A stretch of 64,000 nt of DNA from Rhipidocladum racemiflorum (taxonomy: Eukaryota; Streptophyta; Magnoliopsida; Poales; Poaceae): positions 26,331,374-26,395,373 of the forward strand of contig CM070580.1 in assembly GCA_036346355.1 (NCBI GenBank). The letters run 5' to 3'. The notes beneath the pieces are model-generated. The model ran no database searches. It was not told the DNA's origin and worked only from the letters and a program-made list of their open reading frames with translations. Both the position numbers and the translations under genes were made by a program. Each line of letters begins with the position of its first letter. Positions within the stretch are counted from its first letter, which is position 1. This document shows, one piece after another, positions 21,481 through 31,856 of this stretch.

Positions 21481-22736
21481 ATGGGCACTAGAAAGGAGCT
21501 CATTAGGAAAATTATGCTTGAGGAAGAAGAGGACGCCGATGAGTTGTTTTTTGTATTGGTTCCTACATTACTTTCATGCTTTTATGATGAAAAAAGACCA
21601 GTCCACACATCATCACTTACTGGCGAGATCTTAGAAGGGCATGAGAGTTGGTGTAGGGTTGAGTTTCGAATGGAACCGGAGATATTCAGGGCTACATCAA
21701 ATTTTCTTAGAGTTGAGGGTTTGTTACATGACACAAGAGGAGTTACTGTTGAGGAGCAGCTAGGGATGTTTATGTACATGATCTCTCACAATGCTAGCAA
21801 CCAAAAGCTTCAAAAAGCATTCCAACATAGTGGTGAAACAGTTCATAGGAAAATAAAGGAAGTCTTTGAGATAATTCCTACTCTAACTCATAGATTTGTC
21901 AAGCTCCCAAGTTCAAATCAAACTCACCTGAAGATTATGTCGGATCCACACTTTTGGCCTAATTTTCAGGTAAATTCATACATAGTAGACACCTAACTTT
22001 TTTTTTTCAAGATTTTCCTATATTAATTTCCTATATTTATGTACAGAACTGCATTGGTGCTATTGATGGCACTCATATTCCCATCACAATTGCTGAAGAG
22101 AAAGCAGCTCCTTATAGAAATAGGAAAGGAACATTGTCACAAAATGTGATGCTAGCTTGTGACTTTGACTTGAACTTCACATTTATTTCATGTGGATGGG
22201 AAGGGTCTGCATCAGATGCAGGAGTCCTTCGTTCTGCTCTTAGCAAGGGGTTTTGTGTTCCAGAGGGTAAATTTTATCTTGTGGATGGTGGGTACGCAAA
22301 CACGCCTTCTTTTCTTGCCCCGTATCGAGGAGTTCAATACCATATTAGTGAATTTAGGAGGCGTCGCTCAGCTCGAAGATATAATTATGCAGACTACAAA
22401 GAATTGTTCAACCATCGCCATGCTCTCCTTCGCAACCACATTGAGAGGGACATTGGTGTTTTGAAGAAGCGATTCCCAATCTTGAAAGTTGGCACATTTC
22501 ATCCCATTAAAACTCAGATTAAGATCCCAACTGCAACTGTTGCATTTCACAACATCATTAGAGGTCAGAATGGTCAAGATGGGTGGTTGGATCACCAACT
22601 TGCCTATATTCAATCAGATGATTTTGTTGATGTACTAGAGGGTGACAATAATTACCAAAATGACATTGAGTCAAATGATGGAACTACACTTAGAGATCAA
22701 ATTGCAATGCAAATGTGGGATGATTATAATCGTTAA
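21481..22736 (+). CDS. PIF/Harbinger DDE transposase (HARBI1-like)
   Basis: Two exons, 21481-21969 and 22047-22736, joined at CAG|GTAAAT...GTACAG|AAC, give 392 residues with no interruption. The catalytic triad of the DDE_4 family is visible: Asp170 in GAIDGTHIP, Asp243 in YLVDGGYAN, and Glu296 in RNHIERDIGVLKKRF. The N-terminal part (RMEPEIFRATSNFLR, VTVEEQLGMFMYMISHN) is the helix-turn-helix-like region of plant PIF transposases. The enzyme would cut and join the element ends at TAA/TTA targets in the nucleus. Known relatives need the second, Myb-like protein for nuclear import and DNA binding; here that gene is broken, so mobility would need help in trans. The upstream ATG is the first in frame and fits the family start. 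Confidence 0.88.
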
Positions 22737-22964
22737 TCGGACACGAATTGTCATAACGTGGTATAGGTATTTCGTGGTTGTAAGATGTGGTATTGCTTGA
22801 ACTTGTCATAACAAAGTAGATCATCTATTTCTCTTAAACTTGTGGTTGTAAGATGTGGTATTGCTTGAAGCTTAGTAGAGTTATTTACTTTGTTATGTGG
22901 TTGCTTCTCTATAATCTATTGTTGCATTCTTGTAACATTTCAATATACTGTAGTTAGTGTAGCT

Positions 22965-24414
22965 ATGTCTAAAGAAGGATCAAGGGCCTCTTGGAACTTC
23001 TCATTTGAAAAAGCTCTTGTCGATATACTACATGACCATAACAATCCAAAGTTCAGAGGTCAAAATAGATGGGTATCTGAAGGCTGGAGAAGTATAGTTA
23101 GTAAGTTCAATGAAAAGTTTCCAACCATCCACTTCACAAAGCAACAGGTCCAAGAGAAGGAGAAGGAACTGAAAGGGAATTACAAAGCAATACGAGATGC
23201 ACGGAAACAAAGTGGTGTGGGCTGGAATGATTCTTTATGCACGATTGTTGCATAACCAAGTATTTGGGATAAAATTATTCATGTAAGACCATTTTCTCTC
23301 ATTAACTAACATTGCTTTTTGTGTTGGGTTTTGATACTAATTATATTCTTTTGTTGATTTTAATAGGATCATCCAAAGGTGAAAAGGTTCCGCAATAAAC
23401 CATTCCTTCTCTTCAATAACCTGGCAGCATTATATGAAGGTGATTGTCACAACAAATGAGAATATTTTAAATGTCTCTCTTCTTTCATATTCCTGGTTAA
23501 TTGCTATCAAAGAAACCTTCAGTTAGAGATAAACTGGCTTCTTATTGGAACAAAGGTTAATGGAGGTGTACTGGTGCTAGTTTTGTACTATCAGTAAGAC
23601 ATGATAGAAATGAAGTATAGTTAATGAACAAAGGTTAATGCCCTCTTAAGTTAAACTTCTAGGTTGTTAGGCATACTTTTCAAACCCCACTAATCAATAA
23701 ACTCCGACTTGTGTACATGCTACTGCACACTTTAGTCTATATAGAGCATGTGATCAATCTATATATAGACAACTATACTTCATTTCTCTTCTTTCATATG
23801 AAGGTGATTATCAAATCTGATGGTTAATTGTTCAACTTCTTTCATATATATTCTTTAGTTTGATCGCTATAACATCTGTGCAATTTATTTAACATGTAAC
23901 AATAGGAAGCACGGCCACAGGGGATTTGAATGTTGTATCAATTGAGCAAATGGGACCTCCAACTGATGAGGTTATCCCCAATGACAATGATGTCCATGAT
24001 GTTGAATTAAATCCTTTTGCTGCAAATATGGAGGGGCAAGAGACATCTAGTGCTCGCATGGAAGCTGATGAAATGGACCATGTTGTTTCTGCTTCGTCTA
24101 CACCAAAAGGAAATAGTAATGGGAAAACACGGAAGCAAAGTCAGATTGCTGGGGTTCTTGAGAGCTATCTAGAATTCAAGAAGGAGCAAACCAAGAAATT
24201 TTCTGAAGAACTAAATGAGACAAGACCTAGTCAGAGCGACGAGTTTTCTATTGGGAAGTGTGTTGCTGCTCTAGAGTCAATTGAAGATCTAACAGATATG
24301 GAGAAGGCAAAGGCACTACGACTCTTCAAATGTGAGATGAATAGAGAAATTTTTATCAACACAAAAAATGCAAGTGTTCGATTGCTTTGGATTAAAAGCG
24401 AAATCTGTCCATAA
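22965..24414 (+). pseudogene. Harbinger Myb/SANT-like ORF1 with premature stop
   Basis: Three exons are predicted: 22965-23282, 23367-23439 and 23906-24414. Exon 1 encodes a trihelix/Myb-like domain (WNFSFEKALVDIL ... NRWVSEGWRSIVSKFNEKF ... KQQVQEKEKELKGNYKAI). In the segment where relatives read acidic-x-P-x-V/I-W, the codon before Pro is TAA (23253-23255), followed in the same frame by PSIWDKIIH up to a GTAAGA donor. Exon 2 reads DHPKVKRFRNKPF, the usual continuation. Exon 3 encodes an acidic, low-complexity C-terminus ending WIKSEICP. The single nonsense codon makes this a likely pseudogene; a truncated 96-residue Myb-like peptide could still be made. Confidence 0.75.
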
Positions 24415-25587
24415 GTAAGTTATGATTATTTCCAGTACTTCCTCCAGCCCATGCATTGTTTTGATAATAATAGTTGTCTACAATTTATAATTTGAATGCT
24501 TCATACCATGCATTCCAAGTCAAATAAATAAATGCGAAGTATTGCCTTAGGATGCCAAAACAGAATTTATATTTTGAATGCTTCTATGCATCTGCTCTTA
24601 CCATGGCTTTCTACATTCCAGGTACTCTTTCCTTGTAATTGTCCATCATTTAGTGATAAAGCTATAACCATGCTGATTCGTTCCATTTGGATGGCTGCAG
24701 GAGGTCCGCACATGGCTGCAGAATGCCTTGTCGAAGGCAAAAACTGCATAATACTGCTCAAAATACAACTCTTTTCATGAATTGCTAACGGTGTGTTGTA
24801 CCAAGGAATTTTGATGCTGAAAAATTCTATGTTGATGCTGATGCTGAGAGCTAAGAAGGATACTATCTACTTGTATGAATGTTGTGCTTGTTGATGCATG
24901 TATGACTGATTTTCTATGTCGATGCTGTGCTTGTTGAGAGCCAAGAAGGATACTATCTGCATGTATGAATGCTTCTCCTCTTATGAATGCTTGTTTTGAA
25001 TTTTTTATGTCAAGGATGCTTATCTCTTATGAATGCTTAACTCTTGTTATGAATGCTGTGCTTGTTGAGAGTCAAGGATGCTTGATTTTCTATGTCTGAT
25101 TTTTTTTATTTTAGACATGTATGAATGCTTGTATGATATTCTCTTTTTCAAAGTTTATTACGTATTTCCTTTTTTATTTTTTAAAGATTTTTCTAATTTT
25201 TTTTTAGATTTTTTTATATATTTGTATACTTTCTTGAATGTTAGATATTTTTATCCCTATGGCTTCCAAATGGTGAGTGGGAATATTTTCCTTGAGAGAA
25301 AATTATCCCTGAGGTTTGGAGGGGATTTCATGTGCCATTAAAATCCCTCTAGGGAGAAATATCTGGACTTTATTTCCTAGCATCCAAACAAACCCTAACA
25401 GCGAAAGTCGTATACCTTATCCTATCCCATGATTCCCTATGCTTTCCGCTTCTGCCGTGTGTCTTGGCAAATTGCAGAAGGCCTCAGCGCCGTCTCTCCA
25501 GTCTCCAGTCGCCCTCCCCGTCGTCTTTTGCCGCTGCCGTCCCCACACGGAAACCACCGCGCGCGCGTCCGCGCCCAGCCCCACGAC

Positions 25588-25802
25588 GGGGCATTTGATC
25601 ATTTGCCCTGAAGTTGATGGGCATTTGATCATTTGCCCAAAGTTGATAGGCGTTTGATTATTTGCCCTACGATGTCTCACTGACATGTGACCCTAGGACC
25701 CGCATGTCAATGAGACATCGTAGGGCAAATGATCAAATGCTCACCAACTTTGGGCAAATGATCAAATGCCCATCAATTTCAGGGCAAATTATCAAATTTT
25801 CC
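25588..25802. mobile_element. MULE-type foldback MITE
   Basis: A 215-bp hairpin element. The left arm GGGGCATTTGATCATTTGCC and the right arm, inverted, GGAAAATTTGATAATTTGCC match, and pairing continues for nearly the whole length. It is flanked by GCCCCACGAC at 25578-25587 and 25803-25812, a 9-10 bp target duplication typical of Mutator-like elements. Each arm holds three GGGCAAATGATCAAATGCC-like units. It is non-coding and lies about 250 bp upstream of the SMP-30-like start codon. Confidence 0.85.
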
Positions 25803-26053
25803 GCCCCACGACACTTTCCGGTACAAATAGTGGACAAGCACGAAAGATTCCTCTCCGACCCAAGGTATACCGTGCCGCTCGCCAAACAATCACCGGAGCC
25901 CCACCCAAAAACGCTGTTTTTAATTGTAGGAAAGCCCGGCTCCTCCTGTGATAGAACCAAATCAATCGGTCGAACGAACGAGCGAACAGGGGACGAGAAA
26001 CCCCTCGCCGCCCCTGTGCAGCGCTCTCCGGATCTCGCTGCTGCGTAATCACC

Positions 26054-28001
26054 ATGTGCGGTGGCTGCTGCGGCCGTCGCCGCGGCTCCGAGGCGGGGGC
26101 CGGCGGCGGCGGGGGGTCATGCGGGGCCGCGCTCGCCGTCGCGGCGCTGGCGGCCGCCGCGGTGGTCGCGTTCCTGGAGGGCACCGCCGGCGGCGTCTCG
26201 TACGCGGGCGACGGGTGGTTCCACGAGTGCGCCAAGTGGGACGCCGAGGGCGGGCGGTTCTTGGTGTCCACCTTCTTCGGCGGCGGCGTGGCCGCGGTGC
26301 GCGCCGGTGGGGAGGGGAAGGAGGAGGAGCGCGTGGTCGTGGCGGACCCCGACGCGGCCGGGAGGATGGCGCTGGGGCTCGCCGTGGACGCGCCGAGGCG
26401 GCGCGTGCTCGTGGCCTACGCCGACCGGCCGCCGCGGTTCGGGTACGCCGCCGTGGGCGCGTACGAGCTCGGCTCGTGGCGCCGCCTCTTCCTCACCCGC
26501 CTCGACGGGCCAGGTGCGTCCCCGTGATCGATTGCCTCCCTCCTCTCTCGGCCGTACGATCCCCCTCTTGCCTCCACGGGTTCCTCCTGTTTCTACTTTT
26601 TCCAGCCGTCGATCACGAGTGGTGATGTTCGGCCGGAGGGAGCCATCGGGTGGTCTCTGACCGGTGGGCCTCTGTTTTTGCCGCCGCCAAAGTGCATTCA
26701 CATGGTACGAGTACCGGGTATGGGGATGGGACGTTCCATGAATGAATGAAATGGGTTGTGCATGGCCGCATGGACATTAATTCTGTCGAGACGGCCATGA
26801 ATGAAGCTTGCGGGTACAAGGTTAGGCTTGGTGGTCTCGCTTCTATTCCGGGACAAGAGTGACACGAAAGGGGAAAAGGTGCTCTTGATTCGAAAAAAAA
26901 TGTTTCGCACAGTGGGAAACATGTTTCTTTAGCTATCTGCTAGGTAACGTGTTGTCTTGAACACACTACTCGGTGAGAAAATTTTCCACCAGCTCTCGTC
27001 CATGTTTTTCTCTTCCTTTTTCTCCACAGACAAAATGCAGAGTTCGAATGGATAGCTATGATGGTAGATCCTATCCGTTTTGTTCGTGTAGAAATGAGGA
27101 ATAATACACTGATAAAAACCTTAACAAGCATCCTGCATTCTGCAACTACTCGTGAAAGGGGGGAAAGGTACTGTATCAACTTAACGGGTTGTTTGTTTAA
27201 TCGTTAGTTGCTAAAACTGTGTAAAGGCAATTGTCGCCTGGTTGATGTTTTTAATTGTTAATTTCGCCGCAGTAGTGATGCATAGATCGTGCTTGGGAAA
27301 ACTGCTACTTAAATGCATTGTACCATTCGATCGAGCTTAACCTCGCAGAGTTGAACTCGATCTTTTTGCTACTGACACTGACAGATCACCTCATGAGCTA
27401 GTACATATAACCGAGTAATGCTTAACTAATTGGTTCGATCGCTGTTTAATCCGCAGGCGAGTCTTCATTCGCCGACGACGTGGCCGCAGACGAGGACGGC
27501 AACGCCTACGTGACGGATGCCAGGGGCAACAAGATCTGGAAGGTCGGCCCGGACGGCGAGCCGCTCCCGATCATCAAGAACGCCACCTTCTCCCAGCGGG
27601 CGGGGATGCTGAACAACTTCGTCGGCCTGAACGGCATCGTGTACCACCCCAATGGCTACCTCCTCGTCGTGCACACCTCCGGCGGCGACTTCTTCAAGGT
27701 CGACCCTAGGACGGGGGACGTGCGCGTCGTCGCGGTGCGGGGCTCGCTGAAGAGAGGGGACGGGCTGGAGCTGCTCTCCCCGACGAGGCTGGCCGTCGCC
27801 GGTATGCCGAGCCGGCTGGTCGAGAGCTCCGACGACTGGGAGACCGCGAGCGTCACGGGCCGGTACGTCGGGCCGATGCACCGGGTCGGGTCGTCGGCGA
27901 CGGTGAAGGACGGGGACGTGTACGTCAACCACATCGTCGGGTTCGGGCTCGGCAAGAAGAAGACGCACGTCATTGCCAAGGCGGTGTTCTCGCCTTTGTA
28001 G
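26054..28001 (+). CDS. SMP-30/strictosidine-synthase-like beta-propeller protein
   Basis: Two exons, 26054-26513 and 27457-28001, with a 943-bp intron (CCAG|GTGCGT...CCGCAG|GCGAG), encode 334 residues. A Cys/Gly/Arg-rich start (MCGGCCGRRRG) is followed by a hydrophobic segment at about residues 23-43 (alanine/valine-rich), suggesting a signal anchor or secretion signal. The rest resembles six-bladed propellers of the SMP-30/gluconolactonase/NHL group: LGLAVDAPRRRVLVAYAD, VAADEDGNAYVTDARGNKIWKV, LNGIVYHPNGYLLVVHTSGG and FFKVDPRTGDVRVV are successive blade motifs. Plant members are annotated as calcium-dependent phosphotriesterase-like or NHL proteins. Substrate and role are unknown. Exon 1 is extremely GC-rich, as often in grass genes. 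Other frames in this GC-rich exon are shadows. Confidence 0.82.
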
Positions 28002-28335
28002 GCGCGGCGACCGAGTTGATGACGCCTTGTTGCCTCCTGTGTCGTCTGAATATCGTCTTGTTCTGCTTATGCGGCAGTTGATAATCACCAGTACTAGAAT
28101 GGTATTAGTAGTATGCTTCTACCTTTCTTTGTACAATCTATACCTACTGCATTTGCACGATTGTTTGTACGATGCGAAGGATGTAGATCAGTCGTCTACG
28201 TTCTTTGGTCAATTCTGAGCTAGCTGCCTAGCTGCTGCATTGAGAATTGAGATCGGTCGGTAACTTTGCGAAAGGAGGGTTGCGAAAGGAGGGTACTAAA
28301 ATAAAAATAAAATGTACCAAAATAAAATGCATTCT

Positions 28336-28539
28336 GCGGTCGGGGTTTGCCCGATTGGCTAGGGCGAGCGACGGTCACTCGGCCCGCTCGCGTTCAAGCG
28401 CTGCTCGACGCAGGCGCCCGTGAGGAGGTGAGTGTTGCGCGAGTGTACGTGCGTGTGTGGGGATGCGTGCGTGCGTATGTAGCTCGTCTGTTGTTCTTTC
28501 TTCTATAATAAATGCTAGAGTTTCTGGCCAATTTTTTTA
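28336..28539 (+). mobile_element. tRNA-derived SINE (p-SINE-like)
   Basis: AAAATGCATTCT at 28324-28335 and 28540-28551 is a perfect 12-bp target duplication. Inside, TTGGCTAGGGCGAGCG fits a pol III A box, and CGCGTTCAAGCGC about 30 bp later fits a B box. The 3' end is T-rich (ttgttctttctt ... atttttttaa), as in rice p-SINEs. It lies about 335 bp downstream of the SMP-30-like stop codon. Confidence 0.8.
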
Positions 28540-28701
28540 AAAATGCATTCTATATTAGCCGTCGAAGGATCTGTCCGCCCTCAGGAGCAGAGCAGAGGTG
28601 CAAGAAATTTTGGCCCCCGTTTCATCTTCCGCCCCCACACCAATTTATCTACCGAGAGAATGAATCGGCTGCAAGACGATGGGCTCTAAAAGAGGGGGGG
28701 T

Positions 28702-28799
28702 CTTTACATTGTGTACACTTCTACTCGTCTATTTTTTGTTCGTGTGTTCCTATCGGCATACTGTCGATTAGTGCGAGTGAACGACTACATTTTACAACA
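28702..28799 (+). repeat. Truncated left LTR of copia element 2
   Basis: 'tctttacattgtgtacacttc' through 'gactacattttacaaca' matches the last ~98 bp of the LTR at 34794-35043. Upstream sequence is unrelated. Confidence 0.75.
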
Positions 28800-28989
28800 C
28801 GTTATCAGCATAAAGTTTTACTGAGACCAGTCGCTCTGCCTGTGTCAATCTACACGGCATCAAATTCACCCTACGATATGCGATCTACGCTACAGCAAGC
28901 CCTATGTAAGTTAATCAAAATTGAACAGTAAATTACATCCTGCAGATGTTCCCTTTACAGATTAATCTGTGGCAAATTTGAGGTTACTG

Positions 28990-30460
28990 TTCATCCAACA
29001 ACAAAAAAAAAACAAATGATCGGCTCGGCCCCCGCACGCCTACCGGCGGCGCTGGCAGTGGCAACCATGCACCCCGTGCTTGCCGGCGGCGACGCCGCTT
29101 CCTCCCTTGTGTGCGTGCGCCCGAAGCACGCGGGCCCAAAGCCCCCGGCGATTGCGCCTCATACTTCGCGCGCCCAATGGCGCCTCTTCGTGTCCCACGC
29201 GCCAAATAACCTTCAGATTTCGCGCCGCCTGTAAGGCAAGACTGCACAGACGGGCGCGGCGAGCCTGCCCTCACCGGCAACGGGGCCACTAGCGGCATTC
29301 GCGCTTGTGTGCAGCACTCGAGGCGACGACCTGTCTGCCCTAACGCATGACGCTTGCGGTGGCGCCCACATGAGGTGCCCGCGACCACGGCGCCGGCCCC
29401 ACATGTCACGCCTGTGATGGCGCTCACCTTGGCGGCCGGGCCCGATGCCCTGGATTCCGCGCTGGCTTCGGCGATCAGGCTCGATGCCCCACCTCCCGTG
29501 AATGGCCTCGGCAGCCACTACTCGAACACGCCACACGTGAAGGTGCCGACGGCATCGGCCGAGCACGCCGCGCTCGGAGAAGACAAATGGCGGTGGCGTG
29601 ACCTCTAGGTCCTGTGCACCTGAGGCGGTACCTAATCGGCAGGGGTTTTCCAAACCCTAGCCGCCGGTATTAATTGGAGCCGAATGGGCCCCGTGGGCCT
29701 AATGCGCATGGCAGCCCATTAGGCCATCTTGGCCCATAGACTTTATCGAAAAAACAAAAAAAGGAAAAGAAAATAGGATTTTATGGTTTTGCTCCTAAGT
29801 TTTTCAGTAGTTTTTGAAATTGATTAATAATTCTGAAAATTGCTAATTAGCACATAATGGAAGTTCTGAAAAATTTGAAAAATTACTAATTAGCACATAA
29901 TGGAAGTTCTATACCCTGGGTTTATTTTCTAGCCTTGTGCCTTGTTTATTATATGTTGAAATTAATTTTTATGTTATTCAAGTAATTCTGAAAATTACTT
30001 AAATATTAACAGAAAATTATGAAAATTCTAGAAAATTATGAAGATACATTGATTATGTCATGTCTCTGGCTTTATTTTCCTAAGCATTATTTCATACTTT
30101 ATGTTCTGGAATTTAATTTTTCTATTATTAAAGTAATTATGAAAATTGCTTGGTAATTAACAAAAAATTATAAAAATAATACTAGGAAAATTCTAAAAAA
30201 ATTTAGATAGCATATTTGTGAGCATCATGTCTGGATCAATTTTCTTAGCATCATTCCATGTGAAATTTATGTTAGAATTTATTTTCTGTTATTAAGTAAT
30301 GCTGAAACATTGCTAAACAATTAACAAAAAATTATGAAAATACTAGAAAATTCTGACAATTATCGACTAAATAGATATAGACCAAACTTTGCTGACTCAA
30401 TAATATGCATGCCATATAATATTTTATCAGTAGTAAAATTCCATATTGCTTGCATACAGG
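28990..30460 (+). other. Untranslated leader of copia element 2
   Basis: A GC-rich part (to about 29690) is followed by about 700 bp of AT-rich sequence with recurring 'tctgaaaattgctt..ttaacaaaaaatta' phrases. Open frames in the GC-rich part show no protein family and are taken as chance. Confidence 0.5.
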
Positions 30461-30462
30461 AT

Positions 30463-31339
30463 ATGCCTGACATCGCAAAAATGGAGTTTGCTGTGCTTGC
30501 CCTGAATGGTAGCAATTATCTCACTTGGGCAATGGATGCCAAAATCAACATGACAGCTAGAGCACTTGGAGTTGCTATTTCCCAGCCTGAAGCTAGTGCC
30601 CTTGCTGTTCCCGAACCCACAAAATGTGATGCTTTGCATTTCCTGAGGCACCATCTCTATCCGGACCTGAAAGCCGAATACTTGATGGAGGAGGACCTGG
30701 TGGTATTGTGAAATTCCCTGAAGGAACGTTACAACCAGTAAAGATCCATGCTGTTGCCAGAAGCACAACATGAATAGACCCTCCTACGCTTTCAGGATTT
30801 CAAATATGTGGCAGCATATAATTCTGCTATGCACAAACTTATCGCGAAATTAACATTCTGTAACCAGAAAGTTGTTGATGTTGAGATGATCGACATTGTG
30901 CACCTTTCCCCCTAACATGATGATACTGCAGCAACAGTACCATCACACAAAGTACCAGAAGTACTATGAGCTTATTAGTATTCTGCTATAAGCATAAAAA
31001 TATGATGAACTCCTGGTGGAGAATTATCATGCAATTTCTAATGGAAATCAAGCATTACATGGAGCACATGCTAACGTTTATAGCCAAGGCCGCGGAAAGG
31101 GCCAAATGCATAAGGGGAATAAATGGAAGAATAGCATAAACCAAAAAGGAAAGGGCAAATCCCAATGGAAAGGTAAAGGAAAGGATACAGGAACATTCCG
31201 AAAGCAAGGTCCACCCAATAAGGCTACTAACCTTCCTCAGCCATGCTTTAGGTGCGGATGCGTCAGCCATTGGTCACTTATCTGTCACACCCCAAAGCAT
31301 TTAGTGGAACTTTACATGAAATCTACTAGGAGATTCTAG
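30463..31339 (+). pseudogene. Copia element 2 gag remnant
   Basis: MPDIAKMEFAVLALNGSNYLTWAMDAK is a typical copia gag start. The frame stops at 30709. A later frame (31016-31339) carries the zinc knuckle CFRCGCVSHWSLIC before a stop. Basic Lys/Gly-rich sequence precedes the knuckle. Confidence 0.75.
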
Positions 31340-31856
31340 AAGAATCAAGAAAAGAAAGTTGAGGCACATTTCATAGCTCTACTAGACGTTGAGTAAGAAG
31401 GTGAGAAGAAGGACGACAATGTCCTTAATTCTACGGTCGAGTTCAAAGAAAGCCTTCTTGGATATGAAAACTCACCCATGGATGAAGATGATCTTCTTGG
31501 TGCCAAACTTGAGGAATTCCAGAAGAATACCAATGTTCCCCAGGAGGAGAAACATGATTTATATGGAGACCTGCAGTAGTCTCCTGGTACCCCTTTTTAG
31601 ATTATTAAATTGATGTCGCATTTCCTTATTCGAGTCTTCTTAAGAGCCTCATTTTATCAGTTTAGTGTTTATGTTCCTACATGAACATTTGGTCTACGCT
31701 CCTATTGAGCGATTATCAGTTGTAATTCAATAAAGTGTCATTTTCCAAAATATTTGCTCATTTACGCTATGTTTGTTCTATATTTTCAATATATTCCTGT
31801 TACAATAATTAAATTGATTGAATTTATTTCTTTAATATAGAACAATCGTATAATCC

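Larger units (their letters stand above)
20030..25395 (+). mobile_element. PIF/Harbinger DNA transposon
   Basis: The termini GGGCATGTTTGGAAGC and, inverted, GGGTTTGTTTGGATGC form short TIRs. They are flanked by the 3-bp duplication TAA at 20027-20029 and 25396-25398, the PIF/Harbinger target site. It carries both genes expected of an autonomous member, a DDE transposase (21481-22736) and a Myb/SANT-like gene (22965-24414). The second gene has a nonsense codon. The GC-rich left subterminal region (20200-20330) repeats 'cctcgcctccgcccgtgtcgcc'. The right part (24830-25110) holds degenerate repeats of 'gatgctgtgcttgttgagag'. Confidence 0.9.

Noticed and set aside
25948..26701. Several long frames overlapping exon 1 of the SMP-30-like gene
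   Set aside because: The extreme GC content removes stop codons in all frames; only the 26054 frame links by splicing to conserved exon 2.
27465..28088. 207-codon minus-strand frame over exon 2 of the SMP-30-like gene
   Set aside because: Antisense shadow with Arg/Pro/Asp bias; the sense strand has clear propeller motifs and splice sites.
28336..28539. tRNA gene
   Set aside because: Only A- and B-box-like segments are present; no cloverleaf can be folded, and the poly(T) tail plus target duplication indicate a SINE.
28984..29653. Frames of 84-147 codons in the GC-rich leader of copia element 2
   Set aside because: No similarity, both strands equally open, inside a decayed retroelement.
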